A DNA stretch of 59,154 nucleotides, from assembly GCA_037130015.1 (NCBI GenBank), contig JBAXTU010000004.1, positions 1 to 59,154 on the forward strand. Direction: 5' to 3'. Under the pieces are notes generated by a model that had not been told where the DNA came from, searched no databases, and was given only the letters and a program-made list of their open reading frames with translations. Source of the DNA: JBAXTU01 sp037130015 (GTDB taxonomy: Bacteria; Patescibacteriota; Patescibacteriia; 2-01-FULL-39-33). Made by a program: the position numbers and the translations under genes. Positions 51,339-59,154 of the stretch are shown here, piece by piece; position 1 is the stretch's first letter; every line of letters starts with the position of its first letter.

Positions 51339-53244
51339 TTCCATCTCGCAACCAATAAAAAAAATACTGGGCCTGCCAAGCACTGAAAAAGAGAACAAAA
51401 AAAATAGCAAACGATGGCTACTGGCGACAATTCTGGTCGCCTTTTTTTTAATTGCTTTGCTTTTGGCATTGGCTATTATTACCTTTGAAATAAAATATCA
51501 AAAAGAATTTTTTCCGGGTAGCCATATTGGCGATATTAACCTGGAAGGACTCAATATCACTCAAGCCTTAACTACCATTGATCAAACAACCGAACAAATC
51601 AGTAAAAACGGTTTGCAATTATCCTATCAAAAAGACGATGGGACGCCATTAAGTATTAATCCTCTAATTAGCTCCCTATCCGACCCAGACTTATCGCGCA
51701 ATCTTCTAACTTTTGATAATCACAAAACAATACATGACGCCTTTGCCTATGGCCGTAATGACATTTGGTGGAAAAATTTATTGACCCAAGCCCAAATGTT
51801 TATTAATCCGCAACAATTTAAAGCTGATTTTTCTTTGGATGAAGCCACTCTAAAAATTTTAATAGATCAACAACTGCTAAAAATAGGAAAACCGGCACAG
51901 GATGCCAAAATAAAAACAACTTGGTCTGGCAAAAAATACCAGATAGACATTTTACCCGAACAAAATGGCATTAGCTTTAACTATGACCAAATAATAACAG
52001 ATTTAAAAAATAATTTGACCAGTTTAAAAAATAATCCCATAGAAGCAAAAGCTTCAGTTTCTTTGTCGGTAATCACCAAGGCAGAAGCCGAACAAAAATT
52101 ATTTTTAGTGAATAATCTTTTAGCTAACAGTTCAACTGTTTTATTTTATGCCAATAAACAATGGGTCATGGACAACAAAACATTATCCTCAATGTTGGAA
52201 TTCCAAAAAACAGACGCTGGCATCAACATAGGACTTGTTCAAGAAACTTTTGAAGAATGGCTGACCAAAAATGTGGCCAAGGACATAGAAATAGATGCTT
52301 CTGATGCCAGAGTAGAATTTCAAAATGGCCAATTAGTCAGTGTTGTGCCACAAGGCGATGGCCTAAAAATAAACCTCAAAAAAACTTATGCGGAGGCTAA
52401 TCAAAATTTAATCAATAATAACAGTCGTTGGGAAATTTTTGCTGATAAGATTGATCCCAAAATCACCATGGCGGAAATAAACAATCTCGGCATCAAGGAG
52501 ATTATTGGCACAGGCAAATCAAATTTTTCCGGCAGTCCAGCCAATCGCCGTCATAATATTGCGACTGGAGCCAGCAAACTGCATGGTGTTATCATCAAAC
52601 CTAATGAAGAATTTTCTCTCACCGGCTCACTGGGAGCGGTTGATGGCACAACAGGCTATTTGACTGAAATGGTCATCAAGGACAATAAAACCACGCCAGA
52701 ATTCGGCGGTGGACTTTGCCAAATTGCCACCACTATTTTTCGCGCAGCCATGGCCAGCGGACTGCCCATCACCGAGAGACGCAATCATTCTTATAGCGTC
52801 AGCTACTATCTGGAAAATGGTTTGCCGGGCACAGATGCCACCATTTATATTCCCAAACCAGATGTGCGTTTTATCAATGACACTGGAAATTATATTCTCA
52901 TTCAAAAGCGCATAGAAGGCGATAATTTATATTTTGATTTTTGGGGCACGCCAGATGGACGCATGGCCACCCGTACTAAACCGCGGATTTGGAATTGGGT
53001 TGATCCTGCGCCCACTAAATATGTTGAGACCACAGACCTCAAGCCTGGCGAACAAAAATGCACGGAAAAATCACACAAAGGCGTTAGCACTGCTTTTGAT
53101 TATACTGTCACTTATGCTAGCGGAGATGTCAAAAAAAATACTTTCTCTTCGGTTTACAAACCATGGCAAGCTGTCTGCTTGGTGGGTGTAACCAGTTTAT
53201 CAAGCTCTACTGACTCCACAATCAATATTCAATTTACTCCATAA
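51328..53244 (+). CDS. VanW-family membrane-anchored protein
   Basis: The 638-residue protein has a membrane anchor (about 29-52), repeated peptidoglycan-binding-like domains (about 70-370) and a VanW domain (about 395-545) with G-T-G-K-S-N-F-S-G-S, N-E-E-F-S-L, G-G-G-L-C-Q-I-A-T-T and R-R-N-H-S-Y. A C-terminal G5-like part holds paired Cys. VanW proteins are cell-wall associated with unknown chemistry. I chose ATG 51328, which overlaps the preceding stop; ATG 51280 or 51307 would extend into that gene. Confidence 0.88.
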   Translation: MKTNSISQPIKKILGLPSTEKENKKNSKRWLLATILVAFFLIALLLALAIITFEIKYQKEFFPGSHIGDINLEGLNITQALTTIDQTTEQISKNGLQLSYQKDDGTPLSINPLISSLSDPDLSRNLLTFDNHKTIHDAFAYGRNDIWWKNLLTQAQMFINPQQFKADFSLDEATLKILIDQQLLKIGKPAQDAKIKTTWSGKKYQIDILPEQNGISFNYDQIITDLKNNLTSLKNNPIEAKASVSLSVITKAEAEQKLFLVNNLLANSSTVLFYANKQWVMDNKTLSSMLEFQKTDAGINIGLVQETFEEWLTKNVAKDIEIDASDARVEFQNGQLVSVVPQGDGLKINLKKTYAEANQNLINNNSRWEIFADKIDPKITMAEINNLGIKEIIGTGKSNFSGSPANRRHNIATGASKLHGVIIKPNEEFSLTGSLGAVDGTTGYLTEMVIKDNKTTPEFGGGLCQIATTIFRAAMASGLPITERRNHSYSVSYYLENGLPGTDATIYIPKPDVRFINDTGNYILIQKRIEGDNLYFDFWGTPDGRMATRTKPRIWNWVDPAPTKYVETTDLKPGEQKCTEKSHKGVSTAFDYTVTYASGDVKKNTFSSVYKPWQAVCLVGVTSLSSSTDSTINIQFTP

Positions 53245-53261
53245 AATATTTCACAATAAAA

Positions 53262-53297
53262 GCCGTCTGAATTAACTTTCAGACGGCTTTTTATTTT
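53262..53297. terminator. Bidirectional terminator
   Basis: A 10-bp perfect stem (53261-53270 with 53279-53288) with T-rich sequence on both strands lies between convergent genes. Confidence 0.85.
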
Positions 53298-53303
53298 AAT
53301 AAA

Positions 53304-54248
53304 CTAAATTTCCATCACCAACATATCAAACATCAGCTCCGGATTCTTAACGCCAGATTTGAGTCCGCTTTCAATTTCAATTATTTTTTGATTAATAGCG
53401 ACCAATTCATCAATAGAAAATTTCTTAGCTTGCTCAGTGGCCTTACTAATCACAAACGGATGCTCACGCAATCCACTATCTTCTGAGCCAACGGAATTTT
53501 TAACTCCGCTTTTTATTTTTAAAATAATTTTAAACTGCCGAGCCACCATGGCCAAGATAGCTAGTGGCGCTTCACCACTTTTTAGTTTGTCGGAAATGAG
53601 TTTTAAAGCCAGCAATTTATTTTTGGCGACAATCGCATCCACCATTTTAAAAACATCATCTTCAAATTTAGCTTTTACCAATTCCTTCACATCAACAACT
53701 TTTATTTCCTCGCCTTTTTTATACGAAATTAATTTATCAGCTTCTTGTTGCAATTGACTCAAATCACTGCCAACCAAAACCGTCATTTCTTTAATAGCTG
53801 GCGCGCCAATAATAGCGTTTTTATTTTTAAAATAATCACTCAGCCATTTTTCCGCTTGCCATGCGCTAGGCAAATCAATGGAAAATTTATATTTTTGTTT
53901 TGACAGTAATCTATACAGCGCATTTTTTGGTTCTTCTTTTTTAGTTTCAAAAATTTCAATAAAAATTAAACTGTTTTCCAATTGGTCACCTCGCTCTTCT
54001 AAAAACTGGGCCAAGTCTTTGATAATAAATTTATTGCGAGAAGAATTTTCCACCACTATTAATTTGCTCTCACCTAAAAAAGGCACGGTCAGTGCTTCTT
54101 GCCTAAACTGATCAAAATCAATAACTTTGCCGTCAAGTTTGACCACATTAAAACCGGATTTATCACGTTTTTTGATAAATTGATCAGTAAGTTCTTGAGC
54201 TTTGGCTTTGGCGCTAAAAGCGTCTGTGCCGTAAATAAAGAAAATCAT
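53304..54248 (-). CDS. holA: DNA polymerase III delta subunit (HolA)
   Basis: The 314-residue protein has the HolA layout: I-F-F-I-Y-G-T-D at the start, domain I with R-Q-E-A-L-T-V-P-F-L and L-I-V-V-E-N, then A-W-Q-A-E-K-W-L near 135, G-S-D-L-S-Q-L-Q-Q-E near 160, and a helical collar domain. It is the clamp-loader wrench that opens the beta ring. I chose ATG 54248 because it gives the family N-terminus. Confidence 0.9.
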   Translation of the reverse strand: MIFFIYGTDAFSAKAKAQELTDQFIKKRDKSGFNVVKLDGKVIDFDQFRQEALTVPFLGESKLIVVENSSRNKFIIKDLAQFLEERGDQLENSLIFIEIFETKKEEPKNALYRLLSKQKYKFSIDLPSAWQAEKWLSDYFKNKNAIIGAPAIKEMTVLVGSDLSQLQQEADKLISYKKGEEIKVVDVKELVKAKFEDDVFKMVDAIVAKNKLLALKLISDKLKSGEAPLAILAMVARQFKIILKIKSGVKNSVGSEDSGLREHPFVISKATEQAKKFSIDELVAINQKIIEIESGLKSGVKNPELMFDMLVMEI

Positions 54249-54425
54249 ATAGGGATATTTTAACCTATTTAAGGCCAAACTTCAATTTCAACAAAACCAA
54301 CCCTAAAATACAGCTACCTGTAGATAACTCATATTATTGTAGATAAAATGTTTATAGATTTATATACTTTATTTGTTTAAATTTAAATAAAATATTGTAA
54401 TATTATAAATATTGTAGAAAAATAC

Positions 54426-54454
54426 TTGACATATACTTTAGAAAGGATTATGAT
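54426..54454 (+). promoter_or_regulatory. Promoter of the TrmB-like gene
   Basis: TTGACA (54426-54431), a 17-bp spacer and TATGAT (54449-54454) form a strong promoter. An AT-rich stretch before it has repeats of TATTGTA (near 54335, 54394 and 54409), possible binding sites for the regulator itself. Confidence 0.85.
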
Positions 54455-54490
54455 AATTATAGAGAGAGGGAAAACAATAAAAAACAAAAT

Positions 54491-55246
54491 ATGGAAATAC
54501 AAACGCTACTGAAAGAATTCGGACTGAGCGAAAAAGAAATCGCTGTCTACCTGGCACTTATCCGTCTTGGCCCATCCCCTGTACGCTTGGTGGCTGACAA
54601 ATCCAGTATCAACCGTGGCACGGCTTATGATATTTTAAAATCACTCATGGACTTGGGGCTGGTCACTTATTACCACAAAGAAACCAAACAATACTTCGTG
54701 GCCGAACCGCCAGAAAAACTGATCATCGCCCTGGAAGAAAAACAAGATAATTTAAAAAGACTTAAAGATCAAATGCAAGAGGGGTTGCCAGAAATCCGAG
54801 CTATCTTTGAAAAAAGCGGTAATCGTCCAGCAGTCAGATTCTATGAAGGCAATAATGGCATGAAGCAAATCCTGCAAGATGTGATTGATACCATGAAACA
54901 GCAAACTGAAAAAATTTATTTTGTTTATTCCTCAGGCAAAGTGGAAGAACGCAAACATCTGTATACTGCCATGCCTGATTTTAACAAAAAAAGAATGGCC
55001 AAAGGAATTCAAGTCAGAGTAATTTCTCTCGGCGAGAAAGGCGAAGTCACCGGACTCGACGAAAGAAAGCCGCTTAAAAATGTCGTGGATGACAAAATGA
55101 AAATGACACACGAAATCATTTACGGCGACAAAGTGGCGCACATCGGACTTGATGACAGTGGCAATTCTGTCGGTGTGGTCATAGATAATCAATCTATTTA
55201 TACCATGCAAAAAATGATTTTTGGCTTCAATTGGAGTCAATTATAA
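54491..55246 (+). CDS. TrmB-family transcriptional regulator
   Basis: The 251-residue protein has an N-terminal winged helix (about 1-70: F-G-L-S-E-K-E-I-A-V-Y-L-A-L, then I-N-R-G-T-A-Y-D-I-L-K-S-L), a coiled coil (72-100) and a TrmB-type effector domain with V-R-F-Y-E-G near 118 and a PLD-like fold to the end. TrmB proteins sense sugars in archaea; in CPR bacteria the ligands are unknown. It lies just upstream of the ribozyme and small genes and may control them. Confidence 0.9.
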   Translation: MEIQTLLKEFGLSEKEIAVYLALIRLGPSPVRLVADKSSINRGTAYDILKSLMDLGLVTYYHKETKQYFVAEPPEKLIIALEEKQDNLKRLKDQMQEGLPEIRAIFEKSGNRPAVRFYEGNNGMKQILQDVIDTMKQQTEKIYFVYSSGKVEERKHLYTAMPDFNKKRMAKGIQVRVISLGEKGEVTGLDERKPLKNVVDDKMKMTHEIIYGDKVAHIGLDDSGNSVGVVIDNQSIYTMQKMIFGFNWSQL

Positions 55247-55260
55247 GATTTGTTCTTTTA

Positions 55261-55325
55261 GGGGGATGGTGATACTTTATTTTTTCTAACATTTTTTCTA
55301 CTTCTCAACACCCTTCACCTCCCCC
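55261..55325 (+). promoter_or_regulatory. Long leader hairpin before the hammerhead
   Basis: GGGGGATGGTGA (55261-55272) pairs with TCACCTCCCCC (55315-55325) with one bulged base. The loop of about 42 nt is almost all pyrimidine and A. It is directly upstream of the ribozyme. Confidence 0.6.
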
Positions 55326-55328
55326 ACA

Positions 55329-55405
55329 AATCTGTCTTCCGATCAGTGTCGGAACTGATGAGTCCCTTGCCGGAAGTGGAGAGCCGGAAAAGGACGAAAC
55401 AGATT
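55329..55405 (+). ncRNA. Type III hammerhead ribozyme
   Basis: All core parts are present in order. Stem III is AATCTGT (55329-55335) with ACAGATT (55399-55405). The cleavage triplet GTC ends at 55336. Stem I is TTCCGA/TCGGAA (55337-55342 with 55349-55354) with a 6-nt loop. CTGATGA is at 55355-55361. Stem II is GTCC/GGAC (55362-55365 with 55392-55395), extended by TT/AA and CCGG/CCGG around a 10-nt loop. GAAA is at 55396-55399. The predicted cut is between 55336 and 55337. It lies 26 bp before a small gene and its Shine-Dalgarno. Confidence 0.95.
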
Positions 55406-55431
55406 GGACTTTAACAACAAGGAGAAATACA

Positions 55432-55713
55432 ATGTCTAAATTGTCGCCGAAGGATGGTAGTAACGATTTGGTTTTAACTTTGACTAATGGCGCATCCGTA
55501 AAAGTGTGTCATGAGTTTGAAGGCAGTGAAGCCGAAGGCCGAATGACCTGTTCTGATAATTGTCCATTCATGGGCACTCAGGAGTGGTCGGCCGGTGCTA
55601 TGGAGCGAGTGGTAGGGGTTTGGTTTTGCGCTTTGGCCCATAATGTTTTGCCCTGGAGTGAATGTATCAGCACTAACATGATTAATCAAATTGACAAAAT
55701 AATACCGGAGTGA
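55432..55713 (+). CDS. Small Cys-containing protein downstream of the ribozyme
   Basis: The 93-residue protein has five cysteines, with C-x3-C in T-C-S-D-N-C-P-F, and a later W-F-C-A-L-A-H-N. I do not recognise the family. An AAGGAG site precedes the ATG. After ribozyme cleavage this gene would be translated from an mRNA with a 5'-hydroxyl and a leader of about 95 nt. It has no signal peptide. Confidence 0.7.
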   Translation: MSKLSPKDGSNDLVLTLTNGASVKVCHEFEGSEAEGRMTCSDNCPFMGTQEWSAGAMERVVGVWFCALAHNVLPWSECISTNMINQIDKIIPE

Positions 55714-55716
55714 CAC

Positions 55717-55781
55717 AATAATCTATTCCAAAATGAACGGAATAAAAGCGCGATTCCCCGTTGGAAGCGCGAGTGATTGTT
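55717..55781 (+). ncRNA. Candidate three-way-junction RNA between two small genes
   Basis: The outer stem is AATAATC (55717-55723) with GATTGTT (55775-55781, one wobble). Hairpin 1 is TATTCC/GGAATA (55724-55729 with 55739-55744). Hairpin 2 is GCGC-GA-TTCC with GGAA-GCGC (55748-55757 with 55763-55770, two bulged bases). Linkers are AAA and GAGT. It lacks the hammerhead core. It ends about 37 bp before the next start codon. Confidence 0.5.
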
Positions 55782-55818
55782 TAACTAGAAGTACTTTTAA
55801 CAAAAAGGAGTTAGCCAG

Positions 55819-56043
55819 ATGACCATAAACGATAATCACGAGAGAATTATACTATTCTCTAGCCATGGTGACGGCGGACGATTTGATGAATTAGAAAAAC
55901 AAATCAACGCGTGGCTTAGCGATAATCCAGAGATCAGAATTATATTTCGGCAAATGACTACCTGCGCGGGACAGAAGCTGGATAACCATCACATTATATG
56001 GCCAGTCATTATTTGTACAGTCGCAATTTTTTACACTAACTAG
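55819..56043 (+). CDS. Small hypothetical protein
   Basis: The 74-residue protein looks like an alpha/beta fold: a first strand (R-I-I-L-F-S-S), the amphipathic helix D-E-L-E-K-Q-I-N-A-W-L, a strand (I-R-I-I-F-R-Q), and a hydrophobic end (P-V-I-I-C-T-V-A-I-F-Y). An AAAGGAG site lies upstream. The family is not recognised. It is probably in one transcript with the 93-aa gene, ended by the terminator at 56069. Confidence 0.65.
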   Translation: MTINDNHERIILFSSHGDGGRFDELEKQINAWLSDNPEIRIIFRQMTTCAGQKLDNHHIIWPVIICTVAIFYTN

Positions 56044-56068
56044 CAGTACAACTCGCAATTTACAGTTT

Positions 56069-56096
56069 GTCCGTTTTCTTAAAACGGACTTTTTTA
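56069..56096 (+). terminator. Intrinsic terminator
   Basis: A 9-bp perfect stem (56069-56077 with 56081-56089) is followed by T residues. It ends the ribozyme/small-gene unit. Confidence 0.85.
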
Positions 56097-56153
56097 TTTG
56101 ATTAAAAAAGCCTCAGTAGTTTATGAGACTTTTTTGACCAAATAAAAAATAAC

Positions 56154-57173
56154 TTATTTTTGCCTAGCTAGTTCAATTTGTTTTTCTAAAAATTCTGCAA
56201 AACTCATACCTGCGACTTTCGCCGACTTGGGTGCTAGACTAGCCGCCGTTTGTCCGGGAATAGTATTGATTTCAATAAAGTATAGCTCATTATCTTTTAA
56301 AATAAAATCTGAACGAGTAAGTCCATCGCAACCCAAAATAGCATGGATCTTTTTTGATAAATCTTGAATTTTTGCTGTCAGTTCCGGTCCAATATTGGCC
56401 GGGCAAATTTCTTCAGTCTTTTTGGAAAAATACTTGGCCTGATAATCAAAAAACTTGGACTCATGAGGAATTATTTCAACTGGCGGTAAAGCCGTTAGTT
56501 CTGTTTGGCCGGTATTACCCATCACCGGGCAAGTCAGCTCACGGCCAACAATCATTTCTTCCACCAAAACAATTTTGTCTTCTTTAAAAGCCAAATCAAC
56601 GGCTTTTTTTAATTCAGAAAAGTCTTTAACTAGACTAACACCAATACTTGAGCCCGATTCATTGGGCTTAACCACGACCGGATAGCCAAATGATTTACTT
56701 ATCAAACCATCAAACTCATCAAGGCTCTCAGGATTTTTATATAACACTACATGTTGCGGGATAACAATCCCGTGGCTATACAAAATTTCCAAACATTTTA
56801 TTTTATTCATGCCCAAAGCGCTGGCCAAAACTCCAGAGCCGGTATAGGGCACGCCTTGATAATCTAGTATGGCCTGAATTCGCCCATCCTCGCCAAATTT
56901 TCCATGCAAAGATAAAAAAACCACGTCAATGCTTGGCAAGTCTAATTTATCGGGAGTGGTTTGACTGGATAATAATTCATGGCCAGTTGATTGTTCGCCA
57001 ATCGCTTTTAAATCAGGTCTTAGCAACCATTTTTTATCCGGTGTAATTTCAATTATTTTGACTTCATATTTATCAGTCGGCAAAGCCTGCGCAATTTGAC
57101 CAGCGCTTAAGAGTGAGATTTCTCGTTCGTTGGAAAATCCCCCGGCAATAATGGCGATGTTTATTTTTGGCAT
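56154..57173 (-). CDS. ddl: D-alanine--D-alanine ligase
   Basis: The 339-residue ATP-grasp enzyme has I-A-G-G-F-S-N-E-R-E-I-S-L at the start (Ddl N-terminal motif), Y-T-G-S-G near 107, K-P-N-E-S-G-S-S-I-G-V near 170, and the end motif F-I-E-I-N-T-I-P-G-Q-T with the metal ligands. It makes the D-Ala-D-Ala dipeptide for peptidoglycan. It starts 9 bp after polA and is probably co-transcribed. Confidence 0.96.
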   Translation of the reverse strand: MPKINIAIIAGGFSNEREISLLSAGQIAQALPTDKYEVKIIEITPDKKWLLRPDLKAIGEQSTGHELLSSQTTPDKLDLPSIDVVFLSLHGKFGEDGRIQAILDYQGVPYTGSGVLASALGMNKIKCLEILYSHGIVIPQHVVLYKNPESLDEFDGLISKSFGYPVVVKPNESGSSIGVSLVKDFSELKKAVDLAFKEDKIVLVEEMIVGRELTCPVMGNTGQTELTALPPVEIIPHESKFFDYQAKYFSKKTEEICPANIGPELTAKIQDLSKKIHAILGCDGLTRSDFILKDNELYFIEINTIPGQTAASLAPKSAKVAGMSFAEFLEKQIELARQK

Positions 57174-57182
57174 AATAAAAAC

Positions 57183-59154
57183 TTACAATTTAATTTTCTC
57201 AGTCTCGCCCCAATTATCACCCACACTCACTTCTACTTCTATTGGAGCGCGCAACTTCATGACCGAGCACATTGTGTCGTTAATAAACTTAGCGACTTTT
57301 TTAATTTCAGTTTCTGGCAACTCAAAAACCAATTCGTCGTGAACTTGTAAAATCATACGTGACTCAGGCGAGACCTTTGGCAAGCCATTGTTAATTTCAA
57401 TCATGGCGAGTTTGATCATATCAGCAGCACTGCCTTGAATCGGATGATTAACAGCCATGCGCTCGGCACTACTACGCACTTGGCCCATGCTAGAATTTAT
57501 TTCCGGCAAATACCGCCGACGGCCAAGGAGCGTTTCCACATAACCTTTATCACGAGCCATCACAATTGTTTCTTCCAACCATTTTTTGACTCCACTAAAG
57601 GCGCTGAAATATTTAAAAATAAATTCTTGGGCTTCGGCATTAGAAATGCCCGTGCGTGAAGACAATCCCCAAGCGCCCATGCCATAGAGCACGCCAAAAT
57701 TAACTTCTTTGGCGGTGCGACGAATTTCTTTGGTCACCTCGCTAGCCGGAATGCCATGAATTAAAGCAGCGGTCATGGTGTGAATATCACCACCATCATT
57801 AAAAATTTTCAGCATCTGTTGGTCATCAGCGAGTGAGGCCACAATACGAAGTTCTATTTGAGAATAATCGGCTTTCATAATTTGAAAACCTTTTTCCGCA
57901 ATAAAAGCTTTGCGGATTTGTCCGCCGGTTTCAGTGCGGATAGGAATGTTTTGCAAATTCGGTTCCGAAGATGACAAGCGTCCAGTCGCCGTCACCGTCT
58001 GATTAAATGAGGTATGCACTCGGCCATCTTTTTTATTTATCAAAAGTGGCAAAGCATCCAGATAAGTTGATTTTAATTTTGATAATTCCCGAAATTCTAT
58101 CAGCAGATCAATAATTTCGTGTTCGCCTTTCATTTTTTCCAGCTCGGCCGCGGCCGTGGATAGTCCCGTTTTGGTCTTGCCGATGCCTACGCTAGAAATT
58201 TTCATTTTTTCAAACAAAATTTCTTTGAGCTGTTTGGGACTGGCCAAATTAAATTCTTCGCCCGCCATTTTCCAAACTTTTTTTTCAATAATTTTAATCC
58301 GACCGTCAAATTCCACACTCAACTTTTTTAGAGCTTTGTCATTTATCTTGACGCCGTTAGTTTCAATATCCGCCAACACTGTGGTGAGTGGCATTTCCAA
58401 ATCATGGAACAACCCAGCCATACCACTGTCAGCTAATTCTTTTTTAAATTTGTCATAAAGACGAAAAGTAAAATCCGCATCCTCGCAAGAATACCAACTC
58501 ACTTTTTCTAACGGTATTTCTGCCAAAGAAACCTGATCTTTACCTTTACCAATAAGCGCTTCTATGGGTTGCATTTGATAACCAAATTCCACAAAAGCCA
58601 GTGTATCCAGTCCATGCTGACGCACACCAGGATTTAAAATATAAGAAGCAATCATAGTATCAAAATAAAGACCAGCCGTTCCCCTCCTTTCCAAGGAGGG
58701 GTTAGGGGTGGTTTGCCGTGCTGTCGGCAAACCCCTCCGCCCTTCGGGTACCTCCCCTTGGGAAGAGGAGGAACAAAATTGATTCAATACTTCCATGTCA
58801 TACTTCAAATTGTGTCCGATTTTTTTAATACTTTCATCAGCAAAAATAGCTTTTATTTTTTTGGCATTAACTTCAATTAAATCTATTGGCAAATAATAAG
58901 CCGTGCCAACTTTCCAACAAAAAGAAATTCCCAGCAGTTTAGAAGAAAAAGGATCCAAGCCGGTTGACTCAGTGTCAAAACAAAATTCTTTTTGTATTGA
59001 AAGTTCAGCTAAAAAAGTTTTTAAATTTTTTTTATCTATTAACTCATATTTTTGCTCACCAATCTTTTTATTTATAATTTCTTTTACTTCTTCTGTTTGA
59101 TTTTCATTTTTTTCATTTGAACAAACTGTATTTTCACTGTCATACATACGTAGA
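57183..59154 (-). CDS. polA: DNA polymerase I, N-terminus cut by window edge
   Basis: The frame is open to the right edge; the first in-window ATG (59147) gives 654 residues, which I use for numbering. The 3'-5' exonuclease is intact (D-T-E-S-T-G near 58, N-L-K-Y-D near 113, Y-S-C-E-D-A-D). Polymerase motifs A (D-Y-S-Q-I-E-L-R), B (R-R-T-A-K-E-V-N-F-G) and C (Q-V-H-D-E-L-V-F) are present. Whether a 5' nuclease domain lies beyond the edge cannot be seen. Residues about 126-157 are a repeat-derived insertion. It repairs and joins DNA. Confidence 0.95.
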   Translation of the reverse strand, partial: LRMYDSENTVCSNEKNENQTEEVKEIINKKIGEQKYELIDKKNLKTFLAELSIQKEFCFDTESTGLDPFSSKLLGISFCWKVGTAYYLPIDLIEVNAKKIKAIFADESIKKIGHNLKYDMEVLNQFCSSSSQGEVPEGRRGLPTARQTTPNPSLERRGTAGLYFDTMIASYILNPGVRQHGLDTLAFVEFGYQMQPIEALIGKGKDQVSLAEIPLEKVSWYSCEDADFTFRLYDKFKKELADSGMAGLFHDLEMPLTTVLADIETNGVKINDKALKKLSVEFDGRIKIIEKKVWKMAGEEFNLASPKQLKEILFEKMKISSVGIGKTKTGLSTAAAELEKMKGEHEIIDLLIEFRELSKLKSTYLDALPLLINKKDGRVHTSFNQTVTATGRLSSSEPNLQNIPIRTETGGQIRKAFIAEKGFQIMKADYSQIELRIVASLADDQQMLKIFNDGGDIHTMTAALIHGIPASEVTKEIRRTAKEVNFGVLYGMGAWGLSSRTGISNAEAQEFIFKYFSAFSGVKKWLEETIVMARDKGYVETLLGRRRYLPEINSSMGQVRSSAERMAVNHPIQGSAADMIKLAMIEINNGLPKVSPESRMILQVHDELVFELPETEIKKVAKFINDTMCSVMKLRAPIEVEVSVGDNWGETEKIKL
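58679..58772. repeat. Composite palindromic repeat inserted in polA
   Basis: The segment has three palindromic parts: CCCCTCC-TTTCCAA-GGAGGGG near 58681-58700, GTTTGCC/GGCAAAC near 58711-58732, and a CCTCCCC/GGGAAGAGG part near 58751-58770. Its first 34 bp match 49237-49270 in reverse orientation. It is in frame and encodes T-T-P-N-P-S-L-E-R-R-G and a Ser-rich stretch. Confidence 0.85.

Noticed and set aside
1..59154. CRISPR array or cas genes
   Set aside because: No regularly spaced direct repeats and no Cas-like proteins were seen.
1..59154. Alternative genetic code with TGA as glycine
   Set aside because: Several genes end in TGA at the expected family C-terminus and overlap the next start as ATGA.

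Overview
The window looks like a chromosome segment of a Patescibacteria (CPR) bacterium; the exact lineage cannot be set from sequence alone. Supporting signs are AT-rich compact genes with many ATGA overlaps, short household proteins, tRNAs without an encoded CCA, GC-rich palindromes inserted in frame inside genes, a VirB2-like pilin and a lone PilB/GspE ATPase typical of these genomes. TGA is used as a stop (for example at the hsdR and ferric-reductase gene ends), so this is code 11, not the Gracilibacteria code.

Region 1 (1-18409) is accessory DNA, probably one element integrated at the 3' end of tRNA-Asp. Its right end carries a tyrosine integrase and an excisionase-like HTH protein. Inward lie a SpoVG-domain fusion protein, Cys-rich proteins, a minus-strand operon of zinc-ribbon, SymE-like and ArdC-like proteins, a candidate small RNA, and an SppA-like protease. 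Furthest left is a six-gene defence operon read leftwards: hsdM, hsdS, a TrlF-like PHP/SMC ATPase, hsdR, a small HELLH metallopeptidase, and a DUF262 protein cut by the left edge. The left attachment site is not visible.

Region 2 (18410-19145) is tRNA-Asp with a LAGLIDADG endonuclease gene whose last codons and stop lie inside the tRNA gene.

Region 3 (19220-32639) holds a ferric-reductase/cytochrome-b5 pair, a secreted protein with an NRAMP-related transporter, a pilin-like protein, a three-gene membrane/zinc-ribbon operon of unknown role, lgt, then ppsA and pyk for the PEP/pyruvate node.

Region 4 (32672-43554) has groES-groEL under a perfect CIRCE operator, an envelope polysaccharide cluster (glycosyltransferase, O-antigen-ligase-like protein, nucleotidyltransferase), an HD-like protein, a LysM/M23 peptidase under a consensus promoter, the ComM/YifB ATPase, a candidate structured RNA, and a CDP-alcohol phosphatidyltransferase.

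Region 5 (43584-59154) has ftsH, a polytopic membrane protein, pilB/gspE, tsaE-tsaD, DUF2127, tRNA-Glu, hsp20, a VanW protein, holA, a TrmB-like regulator, a complete type III hammerhead ribozyme in front of two small unknown genes, then ddl and polA (cut by the right edge).

The main points for follow-up are the hammerhead ribozyme with its small-gene pair and a second three-way-junction RNA, two further candidate RNAs with their own promoters, the SpoVG fusion in the element, the composite defence operon with its altered PHP motif, the repeat-derived peptide insertions in TsaD and PolA, and the tRNA-Asp flanked on both sides by selfish DNA.
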